A stretch of 64,000 bases of DNA. It comes from Flavobacterium sp. 83. Its GTDB lineage: Bacteria; Bacteroidota; Bacteroidia; Flavobacteriales; Flavobacteriaceae. Location: the NCBI RefSeq assembly GCF_000744835.1, contig NZ_JQMS01000001.1, positions 3,720,001 through 3,784,000 of the forward strand, given 5' to 3'. The translations under genes were made by a program, and so were the position numbers. Of the stretch, positions 37,996 through 47,036 are shown piece by piece; position 1 is the stretch's first letter, and every line of letters begins with the position of its first letter. Below the pieces are notes generated by a model. The model had not been told where the DNA came from and searched no databases. It saw nothing but the letters and a program-made list of their open reading frames with translations.

Positions 37996-38170
37996 CTAAG
38001 AAAATGTTAAATAATTAAAAAGACATTCTTTTACGATTCAGCAAATTATTAGCAAAAAAATCATTCATTTTTAAAATGGTGCAACATTGAAAAGGAAGAA
38101 AAAAACCTCTTTTTTATTGCAATTCAAATGTTATTTAGCATTAAAAAAATGAACTTATCCAAACTAAATT

Positions 38171-38779
38171 GTGAAAAGGCAGCTACTACATACCGAAACA
38201 CAAGATGACACCACACTTTGGATCAATCTAAAAAAAGGAGATGAAAAAGCTTTTTCGCTACTTTTTAAAAAGCATTACTCCCATTTAGTCCGTTATGGAA
38301 ATTCATTTATTCCATTTCCTGAAAAGGTGCAGGATTGCGTACAAGATGTTTTTACAGATATTTGGGTTTACAGAAATAAACTAAATGATTCAGTTGTAGT
38401 AAAAGCATACTTACTGTCATGCGTTCGTAAACGTATCACAAGACTACAAGAACGTGATCGTATTTTTCGTGTAAGTACTTCAATTGATTCCATTAAATTT
38501 TTATTTGACTTTTCTATAGAACATCATCTCATTGCTGATGAGATAACTGCTGATAAAGTATCACGTCTCAACCAATTGATTAATAATTTGCCTTCTCGAC
38601 AAAAAGAAGCCTTATATCTTCGCTACAATCAAGACCTTACTGTGGACCAAATAGCAGATACGCTTGATATTAATTATCAATCAGCAAACAACCTTTTACA
38701 TCGTGCTCTATTATGTTTACGCAAGGATTGGAAAGGAAGTATTTCCCTTATTTTACTACTATTTTTAAATGCTTTTTAG
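38171..38779 (+). CDS. ECF RNA polymerase sigma factor, FecI-like
   Basis: 202 residues. Region 2 (about 25-95, FSLLFKKHYSHLVRYGNSF ... CVQDVFTDIWVYR) and region 4 (about 140-195, LPSRQKEALYLRYNQDLTVDQIADTLDI) are both present; region 3 is missing, as in ECF factors. Initiation must be at GTG 38171, since an in-frame stop lies nine bases upstream and no ATG precedes region 2. The hydrophobic end SLILLLFLNAF is common in this Bacteroidota group. It is followed by FecR and a TonB receptor. Confidence 0.93.
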   Translation: MKRQLLHTETQDDTTLWINLKKGDEKAFSLLFKKHYSHLVRYGNSFIPFPEKVQDCVQDVFTDIWVYRNKLNDSVVVKAYLLSCVRKRITRLQERDRIFRVSTSIDSIKFLFDFSIEHHLIADEITADKVSRLNQLINNLPSRQKEALYLRYNQDLTVDQIADTLDINYQSANNLLHRALLCLRKDWKGSISLILLLFLNAF

Positions 38780-38867
38780 GTTTAAAATAAAATTTAAAAA
38801 AAAAAATAGAATTTAATGAGTATCCAGTAAAAAAACTGTCCTCTATATAATTGTAACCTTTTTTTTG

Positions 38868-39983
38868 ATGCAACACCGTAACAGTTATACTGAAATAGAA
38901 GACTTTTTAGCCGATGAATCATTCCAATTATGGGTTTGTTTCAAAGACGACCAGCAACAATGGGAAGAATGGACTTTAGAAAACCCGAGTCGTGCTAAAT
39001 TAGTAGAAGAAGCCCGATTATGGCTGTTAGCAATGAAAACCCCTGAGTGTGATTTATCTTCTGAGGCCATCCAAAATGCATTAGAAGCAACTTGGATGAA
39101 AATTGAAACAAAAGAAGAAAATAAAAATGCAGTAGTCCAACCGGTTATAAAACTTTGGAAAAACCAATGGTTTAGAAATGTAGCTGCTATTTTAGTTATA
39201 GGTCTTTTATCTGGCTGGTTTTATAGCCAACATTTAGCTGATAAAAATTCAGCTCTTAGCTATAATGAACTAATCAATGAAAACGACGAAGGTTTGGTTG
39301 AACAAACTAATAATTCAGACAAACCACAAATAATAACATTATCCGACGGGAGTTCTGTATTATTACAACCTAATAGTAAGTTGAGTTATCCAAAAATATT
39401 TGTGGGTAATGAAAGAAAAGTTTACTTATCTGGTGAAGGTTTTTTTGAAATCAGTAAAAATCCACAAAAACCTTTTTTTGTATTTGCTAATGAAATTGTT
39501 ACTAAAGTAGTAGGAACCAGTTTTAAAATAAAAGCATATGCTAATCAGCCTAATATAGAGGTGGTAGTTCGTACCGGTAAAGTTAAAGTGAGATCAAACC
39601 ATTTAATAGCAAACTCAAAGGACGAATTGATTGTATTGTTACCAAACCAAGCGTTACGATTCGTGCGTAAAAATTTAGTTTTTAATAAAATTACAGATAT
39701 AACGCAAGATGAATCTTTAAGTCATTCCACAAGTACTATTGAACAATTGGGATTTGAATTTACAGATATTCCGGTTGCCCAAATTTTTAAAACAATTGAG
39801 CAAGCTTATTTAGTAAAAATTGATTTTCCTCAGGAAAAATTAAAAGACTGTTATCTTACAACATCTTTGGGTGACCAACCTTTACCTGAAAAACTAAAAA
39901 TTATCTGTAAAAGTCTTGGAAACAACAGCAGTTATGAAATGAATGGAAACCAAATAATAATTATATCAGATGGATGCAACTAA
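38868..39983 (+). CDS. FecR-type anti-sigma factor
   Basis: 371 residues from ATG 38868 (a TTG just before is not needed). A cytoplasmic part (about 1-100) that should hold the sigma factor is followed by one membrane helix (about 105-122, FRNVAAILVIGLLSGWFYS), the periplasmic FecR domain (TLSDGSSVLLQPNSKLSYP ... GEGFFEI) and a C-terminal DUF4974-like domain (FEFTDIPVAQIFKTIEQAY). It links the ligand-loaded receptor to the sigma factor. Confidence 0.93.
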   Translation: MQHRNSYTEIEDFLADESFQLWVCFKDDQQQWEEWTLENPSRAKLVEEARLWLLAMKTPECDLSSEAIQNALEATWMKIETKEENKNAVVQPVIKLWKNQWFRNVAAILVIGLLSGWFYSQHLADKNSALSYNELINENDEGLVEQTNNSDKPQIITLSDGSSVLLQPNSKLSYPKIFVGNERKVYLSGEGFFEISKNPQKPFFVFANEIVTKVVGTSFKIKAYANQPNIEVVVRTGKVKVRSNHLIANSKDELIVLLPNQALRFVRKNLVFNKITDITQDESLSHSTSTIEQLGFEFTDIPVAQIFKTIEQAYLVKIDFPQEKLKDCYLTTSLGDQPLPEKLKIICKSLGNNSSYEMNGNQIIIISDGCN

Positions 39984-40022
39984 CCTTATTTTGCCTATGA
40001 ATTAAAATACTTAACTAAAAAA

Positions 40023-40053
40023 GCGCTGGAAATGCTGTAACATTCCCAACGCC
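40023..40053 (+). terminator. Imperfect hairpin between fecR and the TonB receptor gene
   Basis: GCGCTGGAAATG pairs with CATTCCCAACGC with two mismatches; no T-run. May reduce receptor transcription from the fecIR promoter or protect the mRNA end. Confidence 0.4.
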
Positions 40054-40143
40054 TTACATTAAATCAATTACCTCTCTGTAAAGAGTAATTGTTGCGTTAT
40101 CAATAACCAAACAAAAGAATACTAACAAACACAACCCAAAATT

Positions 40144-43100
40144 ATGAAAAAAACCGTCCTTAAACAACGATTACTCTTTCGAATCATGAAAATAACCTTA
40201 TTTCAATTTGTTTTAGCCCTTGTTTTTTCAAGCGTTACAATAGCAAATAATATTAGAGGGCAGAGGAAATTAGACACAAAGGTAACTATTACCCTAACCG
40301 ATTTGAACTTAGATACTGCGTTAACTAAACTTGAGAAACTGGCAAATGTAAAATTTTCGTATAATTCGAGAATGACACAATTCAATCAAAAAGTGAGTGT
40401 TTATGCTAATAATGAAGCGCTATCAAGTGTACTTACCCGCATTTTGAAACCACTTAAAATGAATTACACTGAGGTAAGCAATCAAATTGTTTTACAAAAG
40501 GAAGGTATTCAAAAAGCAGGCATGAATGTAGACCTTATGTCAACACTAAATGAAAACTTAGCTGCTGAAATCATAAAAGGTCGTGTAGTAGATGATAGCG
40601 GTCAACCTTTGCCAGGTGTAACAATTCTTGTAAAAGGGACTACTAAAGGGACTACGACTGATGCAGATGGAAATTACACTATCACTACTCAAATGGGAGC
40701 TGTTTTACAATTTTCTTATGTAGGATTAGAAACTAAATCGGTAACTGTAACTGGAAACATTGTAAATGTTACTTTAACAGGAAGCGGCGAAACATTGCAA
40801 GATGTTGTTGTAATAGGATCGCGTAATCCAACCAGAACGGTAACTGAATCTGCTGTGCCAATTGATGTAATCAGCATGAAAGAGATTGCTTCACAAGGGC
40901 CACAAGTTAACTTAAATCAAATTTTGAACATGGTTGCACCATCGTTTACATCTAATACTACAACTGTAGCTGATGGAACGGATCACATTGACCCTGCACA
41001 ATTAAGAGGTTTAGGACCAGATCAAGTATTGGTATTGGTTAACGGAAAAAGAAGACACACTTCATCTTTAGTAAATATTAATGGATCCCCAGGAAGAGGA
41101 TCTGTAGGAACAGATTTAAATGCAATTCCTGCTTTTGCTATCGAAAAAATCGAAGTATTAAGAGATGGAGCTTCTGCACAATATGGTTCTGATGCTATTG
41201 CAGGTGTAATCAACATCAATGTAAAGAAAAACACCAATAAATTAGATGTTGCTCTTTTTGGTGGAGGAAATGCTTCTAAAGGCGCTAATGACCATTCTGG
41301 TGGTATTGATGGTGGTAATTACCAATTAGATTTAAACTACGGAACAGGTCTTGGTAAAGAGAAAAGTTTTATCAATGCAACAGCGAGTTTTCAACTTAGA
41401 GATGCTACTAGCAGAGCTAAAGATGTAACTGGTGGATTATTCAGTGCTTTCAATGCAATTGAGCAAAGAGCAGCTAAAGACGGAACAAATATTAATGCAC
41501 TATGGGGAAATATTGGAACACAAGCTGCCCCAACCGCTAATGAAGCACAAATTGTTTCAGCTATTCAAACCTATGCTCCTCAAGTAGCATATTTCACATC
41601 TGCACAACAAGCATCTATTGCTGGTGCAACATCATTATATGGAGCAAATGGACTGCAAACTATTTTAGGAAGTTCAGCAAGTGGAATTGGAGATGTAACA
41701 GAAAATGAATTGGCTTACAGAAAACTTCAAAGAAAAGATTTCAATATGAAAGTGGGACAATCTTCTTTGAAAAGTGCACAATTCTTTTTGAACGCGGCTT
41801 ATCCAATCACTGATAAATTAGAAGCTTATGCTTTTGGCGGAACTAGTTATAGAACTGGAGAAGCTGCTGGTTTTTACAGAAAACCGAATCAAGCCAGATC
41901 ATATACTGGATTATATCCAAACGGTTTCTTGCCAGAAATTCATTCTACAATTGGTGATGTATCTATAGCTGCTGGTCTAAGAGGTATGTTATTCGAAAAT
42001 TGGAATTTTGACTTAAGTAATACTTTTGGAAAAAATACTTTTGACTATAATATCGAAAACACGGTTAATGCTTCTTTAAGAGAAAAATCAGCTACACACT
42101 TTGATGCTGGAGGTTTAGGTTTCTCTCAAAATACAACCAATTTTGATATGAATAGAAAATTTGATGTTATGAAAGGACTGAACGTTGCGTTTGGTGCTGA
42201 ATACAGACATGAAAACTTTACTATCAATGCAGGTGAGCCGGATTCATATAACCTATACGACATCAATGGAGCTGTAGTTACAGGCACAACTCCAGCGAAC
42301 ATTAAAGTTACTGACTTTTATGGGGCTACAAGACCAGGCGGAGCGCAAGTATTTCCAGGTTTCAGACCTGCAAATGCTATTGACAAAGGACGTAATAGTT
42401 ATGCTGTTTATACTGATTTAGAATTAGACCTTACTGACAAATGGTTAGTTAACGGAGCAGTTCGTTTTGAGAATTATTCTGATTTTGGAAACACAACTAA
42501 TTTCAAAGTTGCATCTCGTTACAAACTAACGGATAATATCAATTTACGTGGTGCCGTTTCAACTGGATTTAGAGCACCATCATTACACCAAATCTATTTT
42601 AACTCAACAGCTACTCAATTCGTAGGTGGTGTCCCATTTGAAGTTGGAACATTTAGCAATGACTCTCCAGTAGCAAAAGCTTTGGGAATTCCAACATTAA
42701 AACAAGAAGAATCTAAAAGCGCCAGTGTAGGATTTACAGCAAAAATACCTGATGCCAATATCACTTTAACTGCTGATGCTTATATTGTAAAAATCAATGA
42801 TAGAGTCGTTCTTACAGATCAATTTACTTCGAATGCTGTTACAAAACCTTACTTTGATGCTGCTGGGGCAACTGCTGCAACTTTTTTTGCTAATGCAATT
42901 GATACGGAGTCAAAAGGAATTGACGTTGTAATTAGCCATAAAGTAAGTTTAGGTGAAGGTTTGTCTTTAAAAACTGATTTGTCAGGGACCATTTCTAATA
43001 CCCAAAAAGTAGGCGACATCCATGCATCTCCAATACTAGAAGCAGCGGGTCAAATCAACAGATATTATTCAGAATCTTCGAGAATTTATCTACAAGAAGC

Positions 43101-43578
43101 AGTGCCAAGAGTTAAAGCTAATTTAACGAATTCACTTTCTTACAAAAAATTCGATTTTTTCTTGAGAAACGTTTATTTTGGTAAAGTAACTGACCCGAAC
43201 ATTGCTGATGCAAATAATGATGGGACTATCAATGCTATTGTTGTAAATAATCAAGCTGTTGAAAACGAACATCCAGTATGGGCTGCGAAAATCATTACCG
43301 ATTTATCTGTAGGATTTAAAATTACTACTGCAACAAAAATTGTTGTAGGAGCTAATAACATTTTTGATATTTATCCAACTTTCAATTTAGGACCTCAAAC
43401 AATTGCAAAAAGAGCTTCTGGAGTTGATGCTAATGGAGCTGTTATTTATTCAGCAACTACATCTTCAAATAATTCAATTGATTTGTCAAATGCAAATCAA
43501 TTTGTGTATTCAAGAAACACATCTCAATTTGGTCAAAACGGTCGTTTTGTTTTTGCCAGATTAAGTTTCAGCTTCTAG
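40144..43578 (+). CDS. TonB-dependent receptor with STN signalling domain
   Basis: 1144 residues. Signal peptide, then STN domain (about 48-125, the part that contacts FecR), a CarboxypepD_reg-like domain (about 143-225, GRVVDDSGQPLPGVTILVKG), the plug (about 235-360, LRGLGPDQVLVLVNGKRRH, IEVLRDGASAQYGSDAIAG) and a large outer-membrane barrel ending RLSFSF. The order sigma, FecR, STN receptor indicates trans-envelope signalling: the receptor senses its ligand and activates its own gene. No SusD partner follows, so it is not a classical polysaccharide locus. Ligand unknown. Confidence 0.95.
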   Translation: MKKTVLKQRLLFRIMKITLFQFVLALVFSSVTIANNIRGQRKLDTKVTITLTDLNLDTALTKLEKLANVKFSYNSRMTQFNQKVSVYANNEALSSVLTRILKPLKMNYTEVSNQIVLQKEGIQKAGMNVDLMSTLNENLAAEIIKGRVVDDSGQPLPGVTILVKGTTKGTTTDADGNYTITTQMGAVLQFSYVGLETKSVTVTGNIVNVTLTGSGETLQDVVVIGSRNPTRTVTESAVPIDVISMKEIASQGPQVNLNQILNMVAPSFTSNTTTVADGTDHIDPAQLRGLGPDQVLVLVNGKRRHTSSLVNINGSPGRGSVGTDLNAIPAFAIEKIEVLRDGASAQYGSDAIAGVININVKKNTNKLDVALFGGGNASKGANDHSGGIDGGNYQLDLNYGTGLGKEKSFINATASFQLRDATSRAKDVTGGLFSAFNAIEQRAAKDGTNINALWGNIGTQAAPTANEAQIVSAIQTYAPQVAYFTSAQQASIAGATSLYGANGLQTILGSSASGIGDVTENELAYRKLQRKDFNMKVGQSSLKSAQFFLNAAYPITDKLEAYAFGGTSYRTGEAAGFYRKPNQARSYTGLYPNGFLPEIHSTIGDVSIAAGLRGMLFENWNFDLSNTFGKNTFDYNIENTVNASLREKSATHFDAGGLGFSQNTTNFDMNRKFDVMKGLNVAFGAEYRHENFTINAGEPDSYNLYDINGAVVTGTTPANIKVTDFYGATRPGGAQVFPGFRPANAIDKGRNSYAVYTDLELDLTDKWLVNGAVRFENYSDFGNTTNFKVASRYKLTDNINLRGAVSTGFRAPSLHQIYFNSTATQFVGGVPFEVGTFSNDSPVAKALGIPTLKQEESKSASVGFTAKIPDANITLTADAYIVKINDRVVLTDQFTSNAVTKPYFDAAGATAATFFANAIDTESKGIDVVISHKVSLGEGLSLKTDLSGTISNTQKVGDIHASPILEAAGQINRYYSESSRIYLQEAVPRVKANLTNSLSYKKFDFFLRNVYFGKVTDPNIADANNDGTINAIVVNNQAVENEHPVWAAKIITDLSVGFKITTATKIVVGANNIFDIYPTFNLGPQTIAKRASGVDANGAVIYSATTSSNNSIDLSNANQFVYSRNTSQFGQNGRFVFARLSFSF

Positions 43579-43598
43579 AAAAACATTTAATATTATGG

Positions 43599-43634
43599 AA
43601 AGCCATCAACTTTTGTTGATGGCTTTTTTTTTGG
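43599..43634 (+). terminator. Rho-independent terminator after the TonB receptor gene
   Basis: Perfect 12-bp stem AAAGCCATCAAC/GTTGATGGCTTT around TTTT, followed by T-run. Confidence 0.9.
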
Positions 43635-43668
43635 CTTAAACTTAGGTAAAAAAAGAATCCAAACTTTG

Positions 43669-43676
43669 TACCTTTG
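43669..43676 (+). promoter_or_regulatory. uvrB promoter, -7 element
   Basis: TACCTTTG, 29 bases before ATG 43706. Confidence 0.55.
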
Positions 43677-43705
43677 TTACTCTTAACCCAAGTCCCTAGT
43701 TTTAA

Positions 43706-45697
43706 ATGAATTTCCAAGTAGTATCTGATTACCAGCCTAAGGGCGACCAACCTCAAGCGATTGAAAAATTGACTCAAGGGATTATTGATGGTGATAAATT
43801 CCAAACTTTATTAGGAGTTACAGGATCTGGAAAAACATTTACAGTGGCCAATGTGATTCAGGAAGTACAAAGACCAACATTAGTTTTGGCACACAATAAA
43901 ACTTTGGCAGCACAATTGTATTCGGAATTCAAACAATTTTTCCCAAATAATGCCGTAGAATATTTTGTTTCTTATTACGATTATTACCAACCCGAAGCTT
44001 TTATGCCAGTAACTGGTGTTTTCATTGAAAAAGATTTATCTATCAATGAAGAACTGGAAAAAATGCGAATGTCAACCACTGCTTCATTACTTTCAGGACG
44101 AAGAGATATTTTGGTAGTAGCATCTGTTTCGTGTTTGTACGGTATTGGAAATCCTATAGAATTTCAGAAAAATTTAATTCCAATTGAAAAAGGACAAATC
44201 ATTTCTCGAACCAAATTATTGCATCAATTGGTGCAAAGTTTATATTCCAGAACGGAAGCCGATTTCAATCCCGGAAGTTTCAGAATAAAAGGCGATACAG
44301 TAGATGTTTACCCAAGTTATGCGGATGACGCCTATCGAGTTCATTTCTTTGGTGATGAAATCGAGGAAATTGAAAGTTTCGACCCAAAGAATTCTCAGGT
44401 TCTTGAAAAATTTGAAAAACTGACTATTTATCCTGCTAACATGTTTGTGACTTCACCAGATGTTTTGCAAGGCGCCATTTGGGAAATCCAGCAGGATTTG
44501 GTTAAACAAGTCGATTATTTCAAGGAAATTGGAAAACATTTGGAAGCAAAACGATTGGAAGAACGCACCAATTTTGATTTGGAAATGATTCGCGAACTCG
44601 GTTATTGCTCCGGAATTGAAAATTATTCCCGCTATCTTGACGGTCGTTTACCCGGAACAAGACCTTTTTGTTTATTGGATTATTTCCCTAAAGATTACTT
44701 AATGGTGGTTGATGAAAGTCACGTAACGCTTTCTCAGGTTAGCGCAATGTATGGCGGAGACAGAAGCCGAAAAGAAAATTTAGTGGAATATGGTTTCCGA
44801 CTTCCGGCAGCGATGGACAATCGTCCTTTGAAGTTTGAAGAATTTGAAGCGATGCAAAACCAGGTGATTTATGTTTCGGCAACACCAGCCGATTATGAAT
44901 TGCAAAAAACAGAAGGCGTTGTTGTGGAACAAGTAATTCGTCCAACAGGATTGCTAGACCCAATTATCGAAATCCGTCCAAGTTTAAACCAAATTGATGA
45001 TTTAATAGAAGAAATTCAAGTTCGGGCCGAAATTGACGAACGTGTGTTGGTGACGACTTTAACCAAAAGAATGGCGGAAGAATTGGCTAAATATTTAACG
45101 AAAGTGAATATTCGTTGTCGCTATATTCACTCCGAAGTAGACACATTGGAGCGAATAGAAATCATGCAAGATTTACGAAAAGGTATCTTTGATGTTTTGA
45201 TTGGTGTGAATTTACTTCGTGAAGGCTTGGATTTACCCGAAGTTTCATTGGTAGCCATTCTTGATGCAGACAAAGAAGGCTTTTTACGAAGTCATCGTTC
45301 GCTTACGCAAACAATTGGTCGTGCTGCGAGAAACTTAAATGGAAAAGCAATTATGTATGCTGATAAAATTACAGCAAGCATGCAAAAAACCATTGACGAA
45401 ACCAATTATCGAAGAACAAAACAAATTAATTACAATACAGTAAATAATTTGGTTCCTCAAGCTTTAAATAAAAAAATAGAAAGTGCTTTTACCAAAAATC
45501 CTTTGGCAGATTATGAATTAGGCTACGGTCTTTCAACTGCAGCCGAACCAGTCACAGAATATTTATCCCAACCAGATATTGAAAAACGAATTCGAGAAAA
45601 ACGCAAATCAATGGAAAAAGCGGCAAAAGAATTAGACTTTATGCAGGCTGCAAAATTACGTGATGAAATAAAAGTGCTGCAAGGACAATTAACTTAA
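43706..45697 (+). CDS. uvrB: UvrABC system protein B
   Basis: 663 residues, normal length. It is the damage-verifying helicase-like subunit of nucleotide excision repair. Walker A is GVTGSGKT (37-44), the beta-hairpin YYDYYQPEAFMP, Walker B VVDESHVTL, helicase motifs VSATPADYEL and GVNLLREGLDLPEV, and the C-terminal UVR motif that binds UvrC (about 625-660). Its stop overlaps the stop of the convergent TerB-like gene by four bases. No SOS box is recognisable. Confidence 0.98.
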   Translation: MNFQVVSDYQPKGDQPQAIEKLTQGIIDGDKFQTLLGVTGSGKTFTVANVIQEVQRPTLVLAHNKTLAAQLYSEFKQFFPNNAVEYFVSYYDYYQPEAFMPVTGVFIEKDLSINEELEKMRMSTTASLLSGRRDILVVASVSCLYGIGNPIEFQKNLIPIEKGQIISRTKLLHQLVQSLYSRTEADFNPGSFRIKGDTVDVYPSYADDAYRVHFFGDEIEEIESFDPKNSQVLEKFEKLTIYPANMFVTSPDVLQGAIWEIQQDLVKQVDYFKEIGKHLEAKRLEERTNFDLEMIRELGYCSGIENYSRYLDGRLPGTRPFCLLDYFPKDYLMVVDESHVTLSQVSAMYGGDRSRKENLVEYGFRLPAAMDNRPLKFEEFEAMQNQVIYVSATPADYELQKTEGVVVEQVIRPTGLLDPIIEIRPSLNQIDDLIEEIQVRAEIDERVLVTTLTKRMAEELAKYLTKVNIRCRYIHSEVDTLERIEIMQDLRKGIFDVLIGVNLLREGLDLPEVSLVAILDADKEGFLRSHRSLTQTIGRAARNLNGKAIMYADKITASMQKTIDETNYRRTKQINYNTVNNLVPQALNKKIESAFTKNPLADYELGYGLSTAAEPVTEYLSQPDIEKRIREKRKSMEKAAKELDFMQAAKLRDEIKVLQGQLT

Positions 45698-46095
45698 TTC
45701 TGTTGTTCCTGAAAAACATTCAATAAAACTTCGCTATTAATAATTGCATTTGGCGCTTCCTTCATTAACTTAAGAATACGTTTAGTTGCCTCTGGATTGA
45801 GTCCCATATCAATTGCTATTTGTTTAATTGCAATACTTTCTTTTTTATGCAAAACCCCATCGCAATGCATTAACAAAGCCAGTCTATAAAATTGTTGGAT
45901 GCGTTGAAACTCCGATTTAATAGGCAGTTTTGGTAATTCCTGATGAAACAAATCATTGAATCCTCCTTTTTCAATATTTAGCTCATTGGCAACAATAAAC
46001 AAAAAATCGTATTCTCTCTTATGCAATTGTCCGTCAACAGTAGAAAAAGCAATCATCTCTAAAAGTAAGCTTCTTTTTTCCTCGTAAGTATCCAT
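45694..46095 (-). CDS. TerB/DjlA-N-like helical protein
   Basis: 133 residues, all helical. The pattern EMIAFSTVDGQLHKREYDFL, then a second MHCDGVLHKKESIAIKQIA, is a duplicated TerB-like metal-binding helix-loop-helix, each with an acidic residue and Gly in the loop (VDG, CDG). TerB-like domains occur in tellurite resistance and DnaJ-like proteins; here the role is unknown. It shares TTAA (45694-45697) with the uvrB stop, tail to tail. Confidence 0.7.
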   Translation of the reverse strand: MDTYEEKRSLLLEMIAFSTVDGQLHKREYDFLFIVANELNIEKGGFNDLFHQELPKLPIKSEFQRIQQFYRLALLMHCDGVLHKKESIAIKQIAIDMGLNPEATKRILKLMKEAPNAIINSEVLLNVFQEQQN

Positions 46096-46096
46096 G

Positions 46097-46146
46097 AAAT
46101 TATTATTTTTAGCTAAAATATCTCTTTTAAATTAAAATACAAAAAA
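46097..46146 (+). repeat. Imperfect direct repeat, left copy
   Basis: About 48 bases with the core TTTTTAGCTAAAA and AAATTAAAxTACAAA, repeated at 46976-47027. The two copies flank the RYEAQ-repeat gene segment. Confidence 0.4.
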
Positions 46147-46213
46147 TTGGTCACCAATTAGACATCTTTTATAGATTTTCATATTGTTTTTGAACAACTA
46201 TAGAAAATACAAA

Positions 46214-46251
46214 AAAAGAGAGAGAATCAATTTTGATTCTCTCTCTTTTCT
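46214..46251. terminator. Bidirectional terminator after the RYEAQ-repeat gene
   Basis: Perfect 17-bp stem (46214-46230 with 46233-46249) of AAAAGAGAGAGAATCAA, with T-run on both strands. Confidence 0.85.
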
Positions 46252-46269
46252 ATTTTAATTTAATAGTAA

Positions 46270-46608
46270 TTAATCATCGTACTCATCGTTATCGCAATGT
46301 CCATGATTATCTCTTTCTTCATATCTTCTTTGTGCTTCGTATCTTTGTTGCGCTTCATACCTTCTTTGTGCTTCGTATCTTCTCCTATCATAATCTCTCC
46401 GGTTCTCATATCGTCCAGGATTACAGTAGACCCTATCATTATCGTAATATTCTTTGTAAACTCTTTGAGGGGCATACCCTCTCCCATAATGACCTGATAC
46501 TACTACTGTAGGAAGTCCAACATTTAAACCAAACGATACCTGTGCATTTATTGCGCTTGTGGCAAAAAAGGCTATACCTAATAATGCGAGTAACTTTATT
46601 TTTTTCAT
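46270..46608 (-). CDS. Secreted protein with Arg-Tyr-Glu-Ala-Gln tandem repeats
   Basis: 112 residues. Signal peptide MKKIKLLALLGIAFFATSAINA, then a Gly/Val-rich part (about 24-50), and a charged tail with four tandem RRYEAQ-like units (76-98) encoded by an 18-bp DNA repeat (46315-46383), ending in a His/Asp/Glu-rich stretch. It should be periplasmic or outer-membrane attached. The alternating charges suggest a coiled coil or filament. No known family. Confidence 0.75.
   Translation of the reverse strand: MKKIKLLALLGIAFFATSAINAQVSFGLNVGLPTVVVSGHYGRGYAPQRVYKEYYDNDRVYCNPGRYENRRDYDRRRYEAQRRYEAQQRYEAQRRYEERDNHGHCDNDEYDD
46315..46383. repeat. 18-bp tandem repeat, about four units
   Basis: Encodes the RRYEAQ units; the units differ mainly at third codon positions. 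Confidence 0.75.
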
Positions 46609-46975
46609 CTTTTCAAAATATTAATTAGTAACTACTATTGCGAAATCCAACAACTGTGCCAGTAAATAATTTCAATATTGGCATGAATTAACGAAATATA
46701 ATAAAAATCGAAATAAAAAAAACTATCACTCAGATTATCAAATATTTAAACCAAATAAAAAAACACAATAAAATGAAACTTTAACAAATAAACAAAATTC
46801 GAGTACTGGAACGATAGTAATTTGGGAAGTACTTCTGCTATCATTCGAAGCAATAAATAACAATATATTCGAAATAAAAGTAGAGATCAAAGACTGAATG
46901 AATTTGATTTCTAGAACAAGACCTTTATTTTAATAAAAGATCATCAATTATAATTTTATTCAAAATCAAATTATA

Positions 46976-47027
46976 AAAATAATTACTATTTTTAGCTAAA
47001 AAATTCCTTCTAAATTAAATTACAAAT
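46976..47027 (+). repeat. Imperfect direct repeat, right copy
   Basis: Partner of 46097-46146. The rest of the 428-base gap (46609-47036) is AT-rich, without any gene I can support. Confidence 0.4.
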
Positions 47028-47036
47028 TATAACTTA

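Noticed and set aside
38149..38171. ATG at 38149 as the sigma factor start
   Set aside because: It is in another frame; the in-frame stop just before 38171 leaves GTG as the start.
40144..45697. SusCD-type polysaccharide utilisation locus
   Set aside because: No SusD homologue, glycoside hydrolase or lyase gene lies near the receptor.
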